Below are positions 32,737 through 41,722 of a stretch of 64,000 bases of DNA, piece by piece. Made by a program: the position numbers and the translations under genes. Under the pieces are notes generated by a model. That model saw nothing but the letters and a program-made list of their open reading frames with translations. It did not search any database and was not told the DNA's origin. Each line of letters begins with the position of its first letter. Within the stretch, counting starts at the first letter, position 1. The DNA is from DALYDK01 sp031973215 (lineage in GTDB: Bacteria > Patescibacteriota > Saccharimonadia > Saccharimonadales > CAIOMD01), in assembly GCA_031973215.1 (NCBI GenBank), contig DALYDK010000002.1:62001-126000 (forward strand), read 5' to 3'.

Positions 32737-33845
32737 ATATTTTTAGTTTCTAAAGCCTTTTGTTTTTTGGTAAATTTTACAAATTCAACATAGTTATCAA
32801 TTGTTGTTACTGCCACTATCATCAGAACAGGTCCAATTACTATACCCATGAAACCAAAAAGTCCGATGCCTGCAAAAACTGACATCATTAGCAAAGCCGA
32901 GTCTAGACGAGCTGTTTTAGGAACAAACTTTGGTCTCAAAACATTATCTATATTAGTCACAATAAGAATATGGCCAAGAATTAACAATAGACCTTGCCAA
33001 ATATTTCCGGTTAAAATCAGGACAACTCCCAAAGGAATAACAATTATTCCGCCCCCCAAAGGTATTATTGAAAGAAAAGTAATTAGCACAAACCAGAAAA
33101 TAAAGAAATCAATTCCAACTATTTTTAATAAAGCAGCATCTACAAAACCTTGTGCAATAGCAATCATAAATTGCCCTTTTACCATTGCGGTTGTCATGGC
33201 GCCCATTCTTGCTAAATACCTCTTGGTAGACTCATCGCCCAATGGGTTTAGTGTATGAATAATATCGAAAATTTTTGCCTGATTCTTAAGAAGTGATAAG
33301 AAAATAAAAATAAAGAGAATAGACTTTGTAATCAATGAAGACAAGCCCCCGGCAACTCCAGTAAGCATATGAATTGCTGATTGGGCTATTTTTGAAGCAT
33401 TTTCCTTCAACCAATCAGTAATCTGACCAATTTTTATAGTCTCTGGCCCAAGCGAAGGTAGCTTATCGAGCTGTTGATTGGCATTGCTTATTAGGTTTTG
33501 AACGGTATTATATAATCCACCACTTCCCTTTGCAGCCTTCTCGACTATATCCACAAGTTGAAGAGCTTGGTCAACCGTTATAACCACTAATATTGCTACA
33601 GGAATAGCAACCGAAAAAACAACTAACACAAATGTTGTCCCAGCGGACAAACCGGCTTTTCCATTTGTTTTTTTGAGCATCCATAAATAAAACGGGTTAA
33701 ACAAAAAAGCCAAAATTGCCGCAAGAGCAATAATTACAAAATAATCTTTCAAAAACCATAAGGTGAAAACAAGAGCAATAATTACCGATATCACCAATGG
33801 CAATCTGTACTTATTAAAATCTAGTTTGTTATTCTTATTCGTCAT
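32733..33845 (-). CDS. AI-2E family permease, copy 1
   Basis: 370 residues with about eight hydrophobic segments. The N-terminal helices, a soluble loop (about 95-150) and the C-terminal half with F-W-F-V-L-I-T-F-L-S-I-I-P-L-G-G, I-V-T-N-I-D-N-V-L-R-P and a final block of helices are the AI-2E/UPF0118 pattern. Roles proposed for this family include export of quorum signals and sodium/proton exchange; no one role is shown here. A second member is at 35260-36354. Own promoter divergent from the gene at 33957. Confidence 0.88.
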   Translation of the reverse strand: MTNKNNKLDFNKYRLPLVISVIIALVFTLWFLKDYFVIIALAAILAFLFNPFYLWMLKKTNGKAGLSAGTTFVLVVFSVAIPVAILVVITVDQALQLVDIVEKAAKGSGGLYNTVQNLISNANQQLDKLPSLGPETIKIGQITDWLKENASKIAQSAIHMLTGVAGGLSSLITKSILFIFIFLSLLKNQAKIFDIIHTLNPLGDESTKRYLARMGAMTTAMVKGQFMIAIAQGFVDAALLKIVGIDFFIFWFVLITFLSIIPLGGGIIVIPLGVVLILTGNIWQGLLLILGHILIVTNIDNVLRPKFVPKTARLDSALLMMSVFAGIGLFGFMGIVIGPVLMIVAVTTIDNYVEFVKFTKKQKALETKNI

Positions 33846-33956
33846 TTATTAACTTAAATAATAGGTTACAGTCAACTTTATAGTCAATATTGCATTAATT
33901 ATATATTGTTTTTTACTAGTAATTATTATATTGTAGCTGTAAATAAGGAATTATAT

Positions 33957-35225
33957 ATGGCCAAGAAAAATTCAACAACCAAGACCAAAGAACAACTACT
34001 AGAAGAAAATAGAATACTTGCACAAAAGTTAGAAAAGCTTAGCGATAAAAATTCAACAAATAACCATAAAGGTGGCTTTAAAAAGTTCATAAAAGGCTTG
34101 TCTATAACTTTATTGGTTATTATTGCTACCCTCAGTTTCATTGCGCTGAATATGTCGTTTTGGGTAAAAAGAACTATTACTAATACCGACCAATTTGTAG
34201 CAACAGCTCAACCGCTTCTATCTGAGCCCGCCATAACCGAAAACATCTCTACCAAGCTGTCTAACGAACTATTTAGTAATGTAGATGTCGAGCAAAGGCT
34301 GGCAGAATCATTGCCCGAAAACATAAAATTTTTAGCCGGCCCTCTTAGTTCACAAATTGAAGGATTTACAAAATCTCAAATTAACAAGGCCTTGCAGTCA
34401 AATGAGGCTCAAAAAATTTGGGGCGAAATATTAAGATCAAGTCAGTCAACAATAATCTCCTACTTAAAGAACGACTCAAACAACGGAGTTATAACCTTAA
34501 ACAGCATTTATAGCTATGCAAGTAATAACCTAGAAAACTCACAGATTAGCTTTTTGCTCAATAAAAATATTCCACCAAAAGTAGGAAATATCCAAATTGC
34601 AGATATTAAAGCAGTACCCCAGGCAAAAACTTATCTAAATTACATAGAAAGGGCACCGCAGGTTCTATTTGCATTATTAATTGTATCTATTGCCCTTAGC
34701 ATTTTCTTGGCAAAAAATCGCCGAAAAACAGGTATAGTCATTGTCAGTATATTATTCATTGCCAGCTTGGTAATGCTTGGTTCGATAAACATTGGGGAAA
34801 ACCAGGTCAGTGAAATAGCTAAGCCAGAAAATAAAGATGCTGCTTTAGCTATATACAATACATTCTCAAAATCTATGGTTTCTCAGACGCAAGGTTTATT
34901 ATGGCTAACCGGCTCAATTCTTTTGGTCTTTTTGGTCACCTCTAAGGCTTCGTTTATTACTGTGTCAAAAAAGTTTATAAGAAAATATTTAGACATTGTT
35001 ATCAATAAACTACTACCCCAATTTACCGCTCCTAAAACAATACTAGCAGTAGAAAAAAATAGATTTATAACAGAAGTAGCTTTTTCCGTAGGCTGTTTCA
35101 TAGGTTTTGGGCTTAGAATCCCTCCGACTAAACAAGGAATGATTAACTCGATTATATCTGCCGTAATCGCAGTTATTGTCATCGAGATAGTAGCGGGAGT
35201 TGCCAGAGTAAGATCTGCAAAATAA
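33957..35225 (+). CDS. Membrane protein with long extracytoplasmic domain, function unknown
   Basis: 422 residues from ATG 33957 (AGGA Shine-Dalgarno; the upstream in-frame start at 33906 lacks one). A Lys/Thr/Glu-rich N-terminus with a short coiled-coil (about 12-32), one hydrophobic helix (about 45-65), a soluble region (about 70-220), two helices (about 235-270), a further helix near 310, and two C-terminal helices (about 370-415) with a Lys-rich loop between. No family recognised; it is reminiscent of large actinobacterial integral membrane proteins. Possibly co-transcribed with the downstream AI-2E gene, though that one has its own -10 box. Confidence 0.65.
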   Translation: MAKKNSTTKTKEQLLEENRILAQKLEKLSDKNSTNNHKGGFKKFIKGLSITLLVIIATLSFIALNMSFWVKRTITNTDQFVATAQPLLSEPAITENISTKLSNELFSNVDVEQRLAESLPENIKFLAGPLSSQIEGFTKSQINKALQSNEAQKIWGEILRSSQSTIISYLKNDSNNGVITLNSIYSYASNNLENSQISFLLNKNIPPKVGNIQIADIKAVPQAKTYLNYIERAPQVLFALLIVSIALSIFLAKNRRKTGIVIVSILFIASLVMLGSINIGENQVSEIAKPENKDAALAIYNTFSKSMVSQTQGLLWLTGSILLVFLVTSKASFITVSKKFIRKYLDIVINKLLPQFTAPKTILAVEKNRFITEVAFSVGCFIGFGLRIPPTKQGMINSIISAVIAVIVIEIVAGVARVRSAK

Positions 35226-35259
35226 AGTCTACTTTCGTCAGTGTTATACTGATACATAA

Positions 35260-36354
35260 ATGAATAGTAGCAAAATTCCTACATGGGTACTTAGGTTGGT
35301 AATTGGGATATTCCTGTCTTTGTTATTGCTGGTATTTTCGGTTTATATACTCTGGAAGCTTTCAACTATTGTCAGCATAATTGTTATAGCACTGTTTCTA
35401 TCTTTCGCTATCGAGCCCTTTGTAAACTATTTAGTAGAAAAAGGCTGGAAAAGAAATGTAGCTTCGTTAACAGTAATTCTACTATTTGTTTCTGTTGCCA
35501 TACTGTTACTTATAGGCATGGTTCCGCTTGTAATTGATCAGTTCGGAAATATTTCAGACAGAATCCCTCAGTGGAGCACCCAAATTAATAGCTACTTAAA
35601 CGGTTGGTTTGGGCTAAATATAGACATAGAGGGCATCTACGCCAGCTTGAGCCAAAACAATACCCTTAGTGCCGTTGGATTGAATATTGCAAATAATGTA
35701 ATAGCAATAAGTAAACAATTAATTTTTGCGTTCATTCAAATATTTTCAGTGATTATTCTGACATACTATTTTGTTGCAGATGCTCCCAGATTAAGAAGAT
35801 TAATCTGTTCCTTTTTGCCAGCTAAACAGCAAAAGTTTCTTCTAGACACTTGGGAACTTGCAATTTCTAAAACTGGTAATTTTATGTATTCACGAGGGCT
35901 ACTGGGCTTATTGTCGGCTTTATTTACGTTAATTGTATTACTTATCCTTGGTGTTCCTTTTGCTCTGCCTTTGGCATTATGGATGGGTGTAGTATCTCAA
36001 TTTTTACCAGTAATTGGAACTTTTATTGCCGCCTCCCTTCCTCTTCTTGTGGCGTTCATTAATAGCCCAAGAGACGCTCTAATATTGCTAATACTGATAA
36101 TTATTTATCAGCAATTTGAAAACTATATTATAGGACCGAAAATTACGTCACACACAATGGAGATGCATCCTGCGGTGGCCTTATTGGCGGTGCTCATAGG
36201 AGCAACTGTCGCTGGAGTAGTAGGCGCGCTAGTAGCTTTGCCTGTCGCAGCTATACTTCAAGAAATATTCAAGGCATACATCAAAAGACATGAACTCATC
36301 GAGTCTAAACTTCTTAAACACCCAATAAAAAAACAACCTAAGAAAACTCCTTGA
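35260..36354 (+). CDS. AI-2E family permease, copy 2
   Basis: 364 residues with the same eight-segment layout as the 32733-33845 protein. Marker segments are S-F-A-I-E-P-F-V-N-Y near 44-53, Y-Y-F-V-A-D-A-P-R-L near 168-177, and the C-terminal Q-Q-F-E-N-Y-I-I-G-P-K-I block near 287-298 that is the most conserved feature of the family. A TATACT box ends 9 nt before the ATG and no Shine-Dalgarno is present, so it is probably leaderless. The substrate is unknown. Confidence 0.88.
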   Translation: MNSSKIPTWVLRLVIGIFLSLLLLVFSVYILWKLSTIVSIIVIALFLSFAIEPFVNYLVEKGWKRNVASLTVILLFVSVAILLLIGMVPLVIDQFGNISDRIPQWSTQINSYLNGWFGLNIDIEGIYASLSQNNTLSAVGLNIANNVIAISKQLIFAFIQIFSVIILTYYFVADAPRLRRLICSFLPAKQQKFLLDTWELAISKTGNFMYSRGLLGLLSALFTLIVLLILGVPFALPLALWMGVVSQFLPVIGTFIAASLPLLVAFINSPRDALILLILIIIYQQFENYIIGPKITSHTMEMHPAVALLAVLIGATVAGVVGALVALPVAAILQEIFKAYIKRHELIESKLLKHPIKKQPKKTP

Positions 36355-36407
36355 CACTCGAGCCAAAAGAAATTACATTGAAGATATAAAATAAAGGAGG
36401 CTATTAA

Positions 36408-36998
36408 ATGGCAACTAAAAGTGTGGAAGTTTTTGAGTTCGATGAAACTTCTAAAAAATCTTGGTGGACCCTCGTGGTTGGAGGAGTAGTATCGGTTCTC
36501 TTCGGTTTCGTGGCAATGATTTGGCCAGGTATTACCGTTGGAGTACTTGCGCTATTACTTGCAGTTTTCTTAGGTGTAGTAGGTGTTTTGGATATCGTCA
36601 GATCATTTAGGAAGTTTAACCATAGCTTCATGTCTGGATTTGTATCATTACTACTAGGAGTTCTAAGTGTAGGAGTTTCAGTATTTCTACTAAGCCGAGT
36701 AGGTAGTGGACTTGCGGTTGCAACACTGGCACTATTAGTAGCAATAAGCTTTATAGTCCGTGGAGTTCTAGGGATGATACTTGCATTTGATTCTTCAGAA
36801 TCGTCAAACGGCACCAGATGGATGAACGGTATCGTCGGCGCCTTAGCTATTGTGGCAGGACTAGCAATAGTTTGGTACCCAGTAGAGGGAACCCTTGTTT
36901 GGGTTTGGGTAGTAGGATTGTTCTCAATAATTGCAGGAGCATTCGAGATTGCCCTTGGCTTTATGGCAAAAGACGCACTTGAAAAGTCAAATAAGTAA
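36408..36998 (+). CDS. HdeD/DUF308 family membrane protein
   Basis: 196 residues with six short membrane helices in three pairs, the HdeD/DUF308 plan: W-W-T-L-V-V-G-G-V-V-S-V-L-F-G near 20-34, repeated G-V-L-x-I-V-R-S-F-type turns and W-V-W-V-V-G-L-F-S-I-I-A-G-A near 167-180. In E. coli HdeD is linked to acid resistance, but most members are uncharacterised. The AAAGGAGG Shine-Dalgarno 8 nt upstream is the strongest of this region. Followed by a clear intrinsic terminator. Confidence 0.85.
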   Translation: MATKSVEVFEFDETSKKSWWTLVVGGVVSVLFGFVAMIWPGITVGVLALLLAVFLGVVGVLDIVRSFRKFNHSFMSGFVSLLLGVLSVGVSVFLLSRVGSGLAVATLALLVAISFIVRGVLGMILAFDSSESSNGTRWMNGIVGALAIVAGLAIVWYPVEGTLVWVWVVGLFSIIAGAFEIALGFMAKDALEKSNK

Positions 36999-37020
36999 CA
37001 ATTAAAGTACTACATTTTAA

Positions 37021-37052
37021 AAAACCTAAACTCTAGCAGTTTAGGTTTTTTA
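37021..37052 (+). terminator. Intrinsic terminator after the HdeD-like gene
   Basis: AAAACCTAAA (37021-37030) pairs perfectly with TTTAGGTTTT (37040-37049) across a 9-nt loop, with the T-run continuing to 37051. Confidence 0.9.
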
Positions 37053-37080
37053 TAAATTAACCTGATGCTACAATATGGTT

Positions 37081-37272
37081 ATGCAAACCATTCTCATAAT
37101 TTTAGTTGCAATATCCTTACTAATAGCAATATTCTTAATAACGCAAACAAAAAGACACACCTCTCATTCAACAGTTGAAAAAAAAGTAAATGATTTTCTT
37201 GAAGAACATTTAGAAATACACAAGTCTAAAAAAATAACAAAAGCTAGCAAAAATACGAGTTCTAAAAAATGA
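37081..37272 (+). CDS. Small single-pass membrane protein before rmuC
   Basis: 63 residues from ATG 37081: a hydrophobic N-terminal helix (about 3-22) and a basic, Lys/Ser-rich tail. TACAAT at 37069-37074 abuts an earlier in-frame ATG (37075), so the transcript should begin at 37081, a leaderless start. Its stop overlaps the rmuC ATG by 4 nt, so the two are translationally coupled. No family recognised; conservation of the linkage to rmuC would be the best clue to its role. Confidence 0.6.
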   Translation: MQTILIILVAISLLIAIFLITQTKRHTSHSTVEKKVNDFLEEHLEIHKSKKITKASKNTSSKK

Positions 37273-38351
37273 TAGTTGCCCTTATAGTTTTGCTTACTAT
37301 TTTAATAATTTTTTTGGGGATTATTATATTTCTTTTGCTACAAAGAAAAAACCCAAATAATGACAGCGCAGGACTATTAAAGCAAGATCTAAATATAATT
37401 TCTCAAGATCTTCAAAACTTAAAAAATACCCTTAATGAAACGGTCAACGATCGATTAGATAAAAACAATGAGATAATGCGCCAGTCGATTCAGAAACAAT
37501 TTTCGGAAAGCTCAAAAATTATTAGTGAAGTCTCTAGTAGACTTACAAAACTTGACGAAACCAACAAAAGAGTTGTAGATGTCGCAGACGAACTGAAATT
37601 ACTGCAAAATGTATTGCAAAACCCCAAACAAAGAGGTGGCCTAGGGGAGTACTACCTAGATACTGTTCTTGGAAATGTCCTACCCCCAGGAGGCTATCAA
37701 TTACAGTATAAGTTCAAAGATGGACAAATCGTTGATGCTATAATCCGTTTAGATAAAAACAGAATTTTGCCAATAGATAGTAAGTTCAGTTTAGAAAACT
37801 ATAATAGGTTTATTGAAGAAAAAGATAAAACTAAAAAAGAATTAATTGCCAAACAGTTCAAGCTCGATCTTAAAAATAGAATCGATGAGACCTCAAAATA
37901 TATCAGGCCAAACGAGAACACTCTTGATTATGCATTTATGTTTATTCCAAGCGAAGCAATATATTATGACTTACTAGTTAATAAAGTTGGCACCGCAAAT
38001 ACAAGTTCTAGAGATTTACTCGAATACGCTTTTAGAGACAAAAAAGTAATCATTGTAAGCCCAACCACTCTCCTTGCATATCTACAAACTGTCGTTCAAG
38101 GACTACGCAGTTTACAAATAGAAGAACAAGCCAAAGATATTCAAAAAAGGGTCTTAGATTTATCAAAGCATATCAAATCGCACGAGACTTTTATGCAAAA
38201 GCTAGGCAATAGCCTAGGCGTAACTGTCAATCATTTTAATTCTGCACATAAAGAACTGCAAAAAATGGATAAAGATGTAGTCAAGATTTCAGGAAGCGAG
38301 CCGGGCGTAGATCCGATTCTCCTAGACAAGCCCAGCGATCAATCTAGCTAG
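37269..38351 (+). CDS. rmuC: DNA recombination protein RmuC
   Basis: 360 residues. N-terminal membrane helix (about 2-22), a long coiled-coil (about 30-110), then the RmuC nuclease-like domain (about 115-320) with G-G-L-G-E-Y-Y-L-D near 124-132, I-L-P-I-D-S-K-F-S-L-E-N-Y near 168-180 and F-I-P-S-E-A near 221-226. RmuC limits inversions between repeats and has a restriction-endonuclease-like fold. Translation is coupled to the small upstream gene. The 3' end overlaps the convergent glycosidase gene by 8 nt. Confidence 0.92.
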   Translation: MIVALIVLLTILIIFLGIIIFLLLQRKNPNNDSAGLLKQDLNIISQDLQNLKNTLNETVNDRLDKNNEIMRQSIQKQFSESSKIISEVSSRLTKLDETNKRVVDVADELKLLQNVLQNPKQRGGLGEYYLDTVLGNVLPPGGYQLQYKFKDGQIVDAIIRLDKNRILPIDSKFSLENYNRFIEEKDKTKKELIAKQFKLDLKNRIDETSKYIRPNENTLDYAFMFIPSEAIYYDLLVNKVGTANTSSRDLLEYAFRDKKVIIVSPTTLLAYLQTVVQGLRSLQIEEQAKDIQKRVLDLSKHIKSHETFMQKLGNSLGVTVNHFNSAHKELQKMDKDVVKISGSEPGVDPILLDKPSDQSS

Positions 38352-39687
38352 TTTGGTATCTTTTTATTAAGTCTAATATAAGTGCCGCAGACCAAGAAAA
38401 ATCTTTTGAACCCAACCCTTTACCGGTATGAGGATTGTAATATTCCCAGATACCACTTTCTTTAGCTAGCTTTATAGTTTTCTCAACTAATTTCATTGCA
38501 ATTTCTTCATGGCCAGAGCTAAACAGGCCGTCGATTATTAGCCAATTAGTATTTATCCATGTTGGACCCTGCCAGTATCGTTCTTGATCAAATGTTCTGA
38601 AGTTTCTTGGCACACTTGGAATTGGGTATCGTAACCAAAAAGAATGATCATTTGTTAAAACCCTGACTAACTTTTCTAGCCTGCTATTATCTATTTTTCT
38701 GGAATATATTGGGAGTAAGCTGGCTACGGTTGGCGATCTCATTTTTTTTCCTGTGACAAAATCTCTCGAAAGATACACTGCATATGTCTCATCCCACAGT
38801 TCTTCAATAGCTTCTTCGGTTTTTCTAAAGTTAGCAATAGTATTTTCGTTGATTTTGATTCTTGCTTCTTGAGCTATTTCTTCTAATATTGAATTATTTC
38901 TAAGTAATATCGAATTAAAGCCGATATCTTCTATTGCAAAAAGTTGTCTATGCAAAATTCTGTTAATATCATAACGCTTCTTTCTTAATCTAGTTACCGC
39001 ATCCCAAAGCATTAGAGCGTCTATATTTGTCATCCGCTGCGAAGGCGATAATCTCCTGGTATCCCTCCTTGCTACATTGATAAATTTATCCATTTTTAAA
39101 TTTTCTATAAAAGCTATCCACATCGGTCTGCTGTGCTCTCTCAGCTGATCCATCCAAGGTGGCGTATTGTCCATGCCAGTTTCATATGGATTTATAAGTA
39201 TAGCCAGCCCCGTGTCGTGGGGGTCTCGCTCAGCATAAATCCATTCATGATATTTGATAAGCTTTGGCACTAGTTTGCGATATAGCTTCAAACGATCAGG
39301 CTTACTCATCTTAGACCCAACTCTCTGAAGAGCCTCTGCTATAACCGGCGGTTGGGTTATGCCTGAAGTAGCAACCGAATCAGGTGAGTTTCTCGAAACC
39401 CATGATCTCCACGCTGTTCTATCTGCGGCATATTCCGGGCTACTATCAAAAATAATATTCGGTAGCATTCCGTTATGCCATTGACCCTTAAACAAATTCG
39501 TCAGCTCCTCTGCTGCTCTTTTTGAGTTGTAGTGAGCAATGCCAATAGCTATAAATGCGCTATCCCAAAGCCACTGGTGAGGGTAAAGCTTGTTTGAAGG
39601 AACTGTATGAGTTACAAAATCATTACTAACTAGAATTTTTTGACACTGTTCAACTAAATCTTCGTTGGTTAATTCGTGCCCGTCCAT
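38344..39687 (-). CDS. Trehalase/GH63-like glycoside hydrolase, copy 2
   Basis: 447 residues. Paralogue of the 15045-16343 protein with the same landmarks: Y-P-H-Q-W-L-W-D-S near 46-54, G-Q-W-H-N-G-M-L-P-N-I-I-F near 77-89, N-P-Y-E-T-G-M-D-N-T-P-P-W near 170-182, Y-W-Q-G-P-T-W-I-N-T-N-W-L near 371-383 and G-S-K-D-F-S-W-S-A-A-L near 427-437. No signal peptide. The two copies differ in the tract before M-D-N-T-P (W-E-C-G against Y-E-T-G), so they may have different substrates. It is leftward and upstream of yajQ in the same direction. Confidence 0.8.
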   Translation of the reverse strand: MDGHELTNEDLVEQCQKILVSNDFVTHTVPSNKLYPHQWLWDSAFIAIGIAHYNSKRAAEELTNLFKGQWHNGMLPNIIFDSSPEYAADRTAWRSWVSRNSPDSVATSGITQPPVIAEALQRVGSKMSKPDRLKLYRKLVPKLIKYHEWIYAERDPHDTGLAILINPYETGMDNTPPWMDQLREHSRPMWIAFIENLKMDKFINVARRDTRRLSPSQRMTNIDALMLWDAVTRLRKKRYDINRILHRQLFAIEDIGFNSILLRNNSILEEIAQEARIKINENTIANFRKTEEAIEELWDETYAVYLSRDFVTGKKMRSPTVASLLPIYSRKIDNSRLEKLVRVLTNDHSFWLRYPIPSVPRNFRTFDQERYWQGPTWINTNWLIIDGLFSSGHEEIAMKLVEKTIKLAKESGIWEYYNPHTGKGLGSKDFSWSAALILDLIKRYQTS

Positions 39688-39708
39688 AATTATTAGTATA
39701 GCAATTAA

Positions 39709-40206
39709 TTATCTATAATTTGTAAATGATAACGGAAATTCAAGATCTGTTTGCTTAAGCAATGAAATAATATCTTGTAGCTCATCTTTCTTACTACCAA
39801 TAACTCTAATTTCATCTCCCTGAATTTGAGTGTTAACTTTTGGGAAGTCTGTTTTAATAATTTTAGTTATAATCTTTGCGTCATCCTGCTTAATACCCTT
39901 TTTGAACATTATTTTTTGCGTAATTATAAAAGAACCTGTTTCCGGTGGCGTGCTTAGATCTAGAATTTTTTGGCTTAGACCTCTTTGAGCAATTTTCTTT
40001 CTAAAAATATCAATGATTGCTTCTACCTGGAAATCATTTTCGCCTTTTACGAGTATTCCCTCTTTGTCATTAGATATCCATTCTAGTTTTGCTTTTGTGT
40101 TTTTTAAGTCATACCTTGATGACAGCTCTCTTTGTGTCTGATCGAAAACATTATTCATTTCGGATTTGTCAAAATCTGAAACAATATCAAAACTAAACTT
40201 AGCCAT
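39709..40206 (-). CDS. YajQ family nucleotide-binding protein
   Basis: 165 residues, the usual YajQ length. The F-S-F-D-I-V-S-D-F-D start, S-S-R-Y-D-L-K-N-T near 30-38 and the final L-Q-D-I-I-S-L-L-K-Q-T-D-L-E-F-P-L-S-F-T-N-Y-R type ending (broken here for brevity) are family marks. YajQ proteins bind c-di-GMP or nucleic acids in some bacteria; which one is not known here. Its start overlaps the end of the upstream gene at 40199 by 8 nt, so they are coupled. Confidence 0.9.
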   Translation of the reverse strand: MAKFSFDIVSDFDKSEMNNVFDQTQRELSSRYDLKNTKAKLEWISNDKEGILVKGENDFQVEAIIDIFRKKIAQRGLSQKILDLSTPPETGSFIITQKIMFKKGIKQDDAKIITKIIKTDFPKVNTQIQGDEIRVIGSKKDELQDIISLLKQTDLEFPLSFTNYR

Positions 40207-40600
40207 CTAACCCCCTGTTGCTTGCATTATTTATAACTTCCCATCCCGTAGACTTCCAGCCAATTTCATCTTTTACTAGTAGGCTAATTATATTTTTCTT
40301 TTTTAGTGTACTTTCTAAGTTTACATTTAGTGTCTTATGACTATCTGACAAAAAGGGCTTCCCTACTATCCTTCCCTTAAAAGCTCCACAGTCTAAACCC
40401 CCGCAATTTTCTTTAGCACTCTCAGTGTGAACAATCTCAACAATCTCATTCTCAAAATTCCAATCTTCGAAATAATCTCTAACAACTGTCCGAGCAAGCC
40501 TCTCAGACCTTGATTTTTTATATGACCTATAAATTGAACCTATGAATCCGTTGTTAGCACATACCTGTTCGCTAACTACACGCTTAGCCCTATTAAACAC
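40199..40600 (-). CDS. Small soluble protein of unknown function upstream of yajQ
   Basis: 133 residues, no signal or membrane segment. Basic N-terminal helix (R-A-K-R-V-V near 4-9; Y-K-K-S-R-S-E-R-L near 27-35) and a central Cys pair in C-G-G-L-D-C-G-A-F-K-G near 66-76, followed by a beta-rich C-terminal half ending in N-N-A-S-N-R. Family not recognised. Overlap with yajQ shows co-translation. The Cys arrangement might bind zinc but only two to three Cys are present. Confidence 0.6.
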   Translation of the reverse strand: MFNRAKRVVSEQVCANNGFIGSIYRSYKKSRSERLARTVVRDYFEDWNFENEIVEIVHTESAKENCGGLDCGAFKGRIVGKPFLSDSHKTLNVNLESTLKKKNIISLLVKDEIGWKSTGWEVINNASNRGLDG

Positions 40601-40690
40601 ATAAATCCTTTTCTATTAAAGTAATTAATTAATAAACCTGTTGCTAATATTTGTCAAACTTGGTTGTTCATATATATAATTACAAGGTTA

Positions 40691-41722
40691 ATGAATGATT
40701 ACACCAATGAAGAAATAAAAGTAGCCCGAGAAAAGTTACTTCAGCATGTCGAAAATAACCCATCAGATAAGTCTGTTTTAAAATCAGACATTTTTAAAGA
40801 TCTCTTTAAAAAGCTTTCAAGCATTCCCAGCGACCAAAAAAAATCCTTCGGCGAACAAATTAATAATTTAAAAAATGAAATAGCGAACAGTATTAACAGC
40901 GAAGAAGAAGTATCGAAAAAACCACCCATTGATGTAACCGCACCGTTTGATAAAAACACACCAAGACAATTAAGACCCCAAACTTTGAACGCCGAATTTG
41001 GAACTATCCATCCACTTAATACAGAAATGTCCAAAATAATAGGAATATACAGCCGTTTAGGATTTTCAGTAGTTGAGTCTCGACAAATAGATAATGATTA
41101 CAATATGTTCGAGGCCCTAAATTTTCCTGAAGGCCACCCAGCAAGAGATGATTATGACACCTTCCTTACGGATAACGGCCTAATTGCGCCCGCTCATACC
41201 AGCACAATGCAAAATCGTATATTAAGGGCCAACAAATTCAAGCTAGAAAATGGAGAACCAATTGCTTTTGTTGTTCCTGGTCGAGTTTTCAGAAACGAAG
41301 ACTTAGACGCGACTCACGAGCACACTTTCCATCAAATAGAAGGTGTATTTGTAGATAAAAAAATAAATGTCGGGAACTTAATTGCGGTTCTGAATGAATT
41401 TATGAATAACTACTTCGGAGAAAACGTAAGCACTAAAATTCAGCCTTTTTATTTCCCCTTCACCGAGCCAAGTTTTGAATTTGCCATAGAACGACCTCAA
41501 TCATTAAAAAAAGGTAACGCAGAAGCAGATAATTGGCTGGAACTACTTGGGTGTGGCATGATTCACCCTGAGGTTTTAAAGCAAGCCGAAATTGACCCGG
41601 CCATATATACCGGTTTTGCTTGGGGCGGCGGTATTGAAAGGTTGGTATTAATGAAGAATTCAATAGAAGATATTAGACACTTTGAAAGTGGTAATCTAGA
41701 CTTTTTAAGGCAGTTCTCATGA
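40691..41722 (+). CDS. pheS: Phenylalanyl-tRNA synthetase alpha subunit
   Basis: 343 residues from ATG 40691, with AAGG about 6 nt upstream (an in-frame TTG at 40664 is rejected). N-terminal coiled-coil (about 1-80) and a class II catalytic core with motif 2 region F-R-N-E-D-L-D-A-T-H-E-H-T-F-H-Q near 193-208, E-P-S-F-E near 253-257 and motif 3 G-F-A-W-G-G-G-I-E-R-L near 311-321. Works as an alpha2-beta2 enzyme with PheT, whose ATG overlaps this stop codon (ATGA). No T-box or leader peptide is visible upstream. Confidence 0.95.
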   Translation: MNDYTNEEIKVAREKLLQHVENNPSDKSVLKSDIFKDLFKKLSSIPSDQKKSFGEQINNLKNEIANSINSEEEVSKKPPIDVTAPFDKNTPRQLRPQTLNAEFGTIHPLNTEMSKIIGIYSRLGFSVVESRQIDNDYNMFEALNFPEGHPARDDYDTFLTDNGLIAPAHTSTMQNRILRANKFKLENGEPIAFVVPGRVFRNEDLDATHEHTFHQIEGVFVDKKINVGNLIAVLNEFMNNYFGENVSTKIQPFYFPFTEPSFEFAIERPQSLKKGNAEADNWLELLGCGMIHPEVLKQAEIDPAIYTGFAWGGGIERLVLMKNSIEDIRHFESGNLDFLRQFS

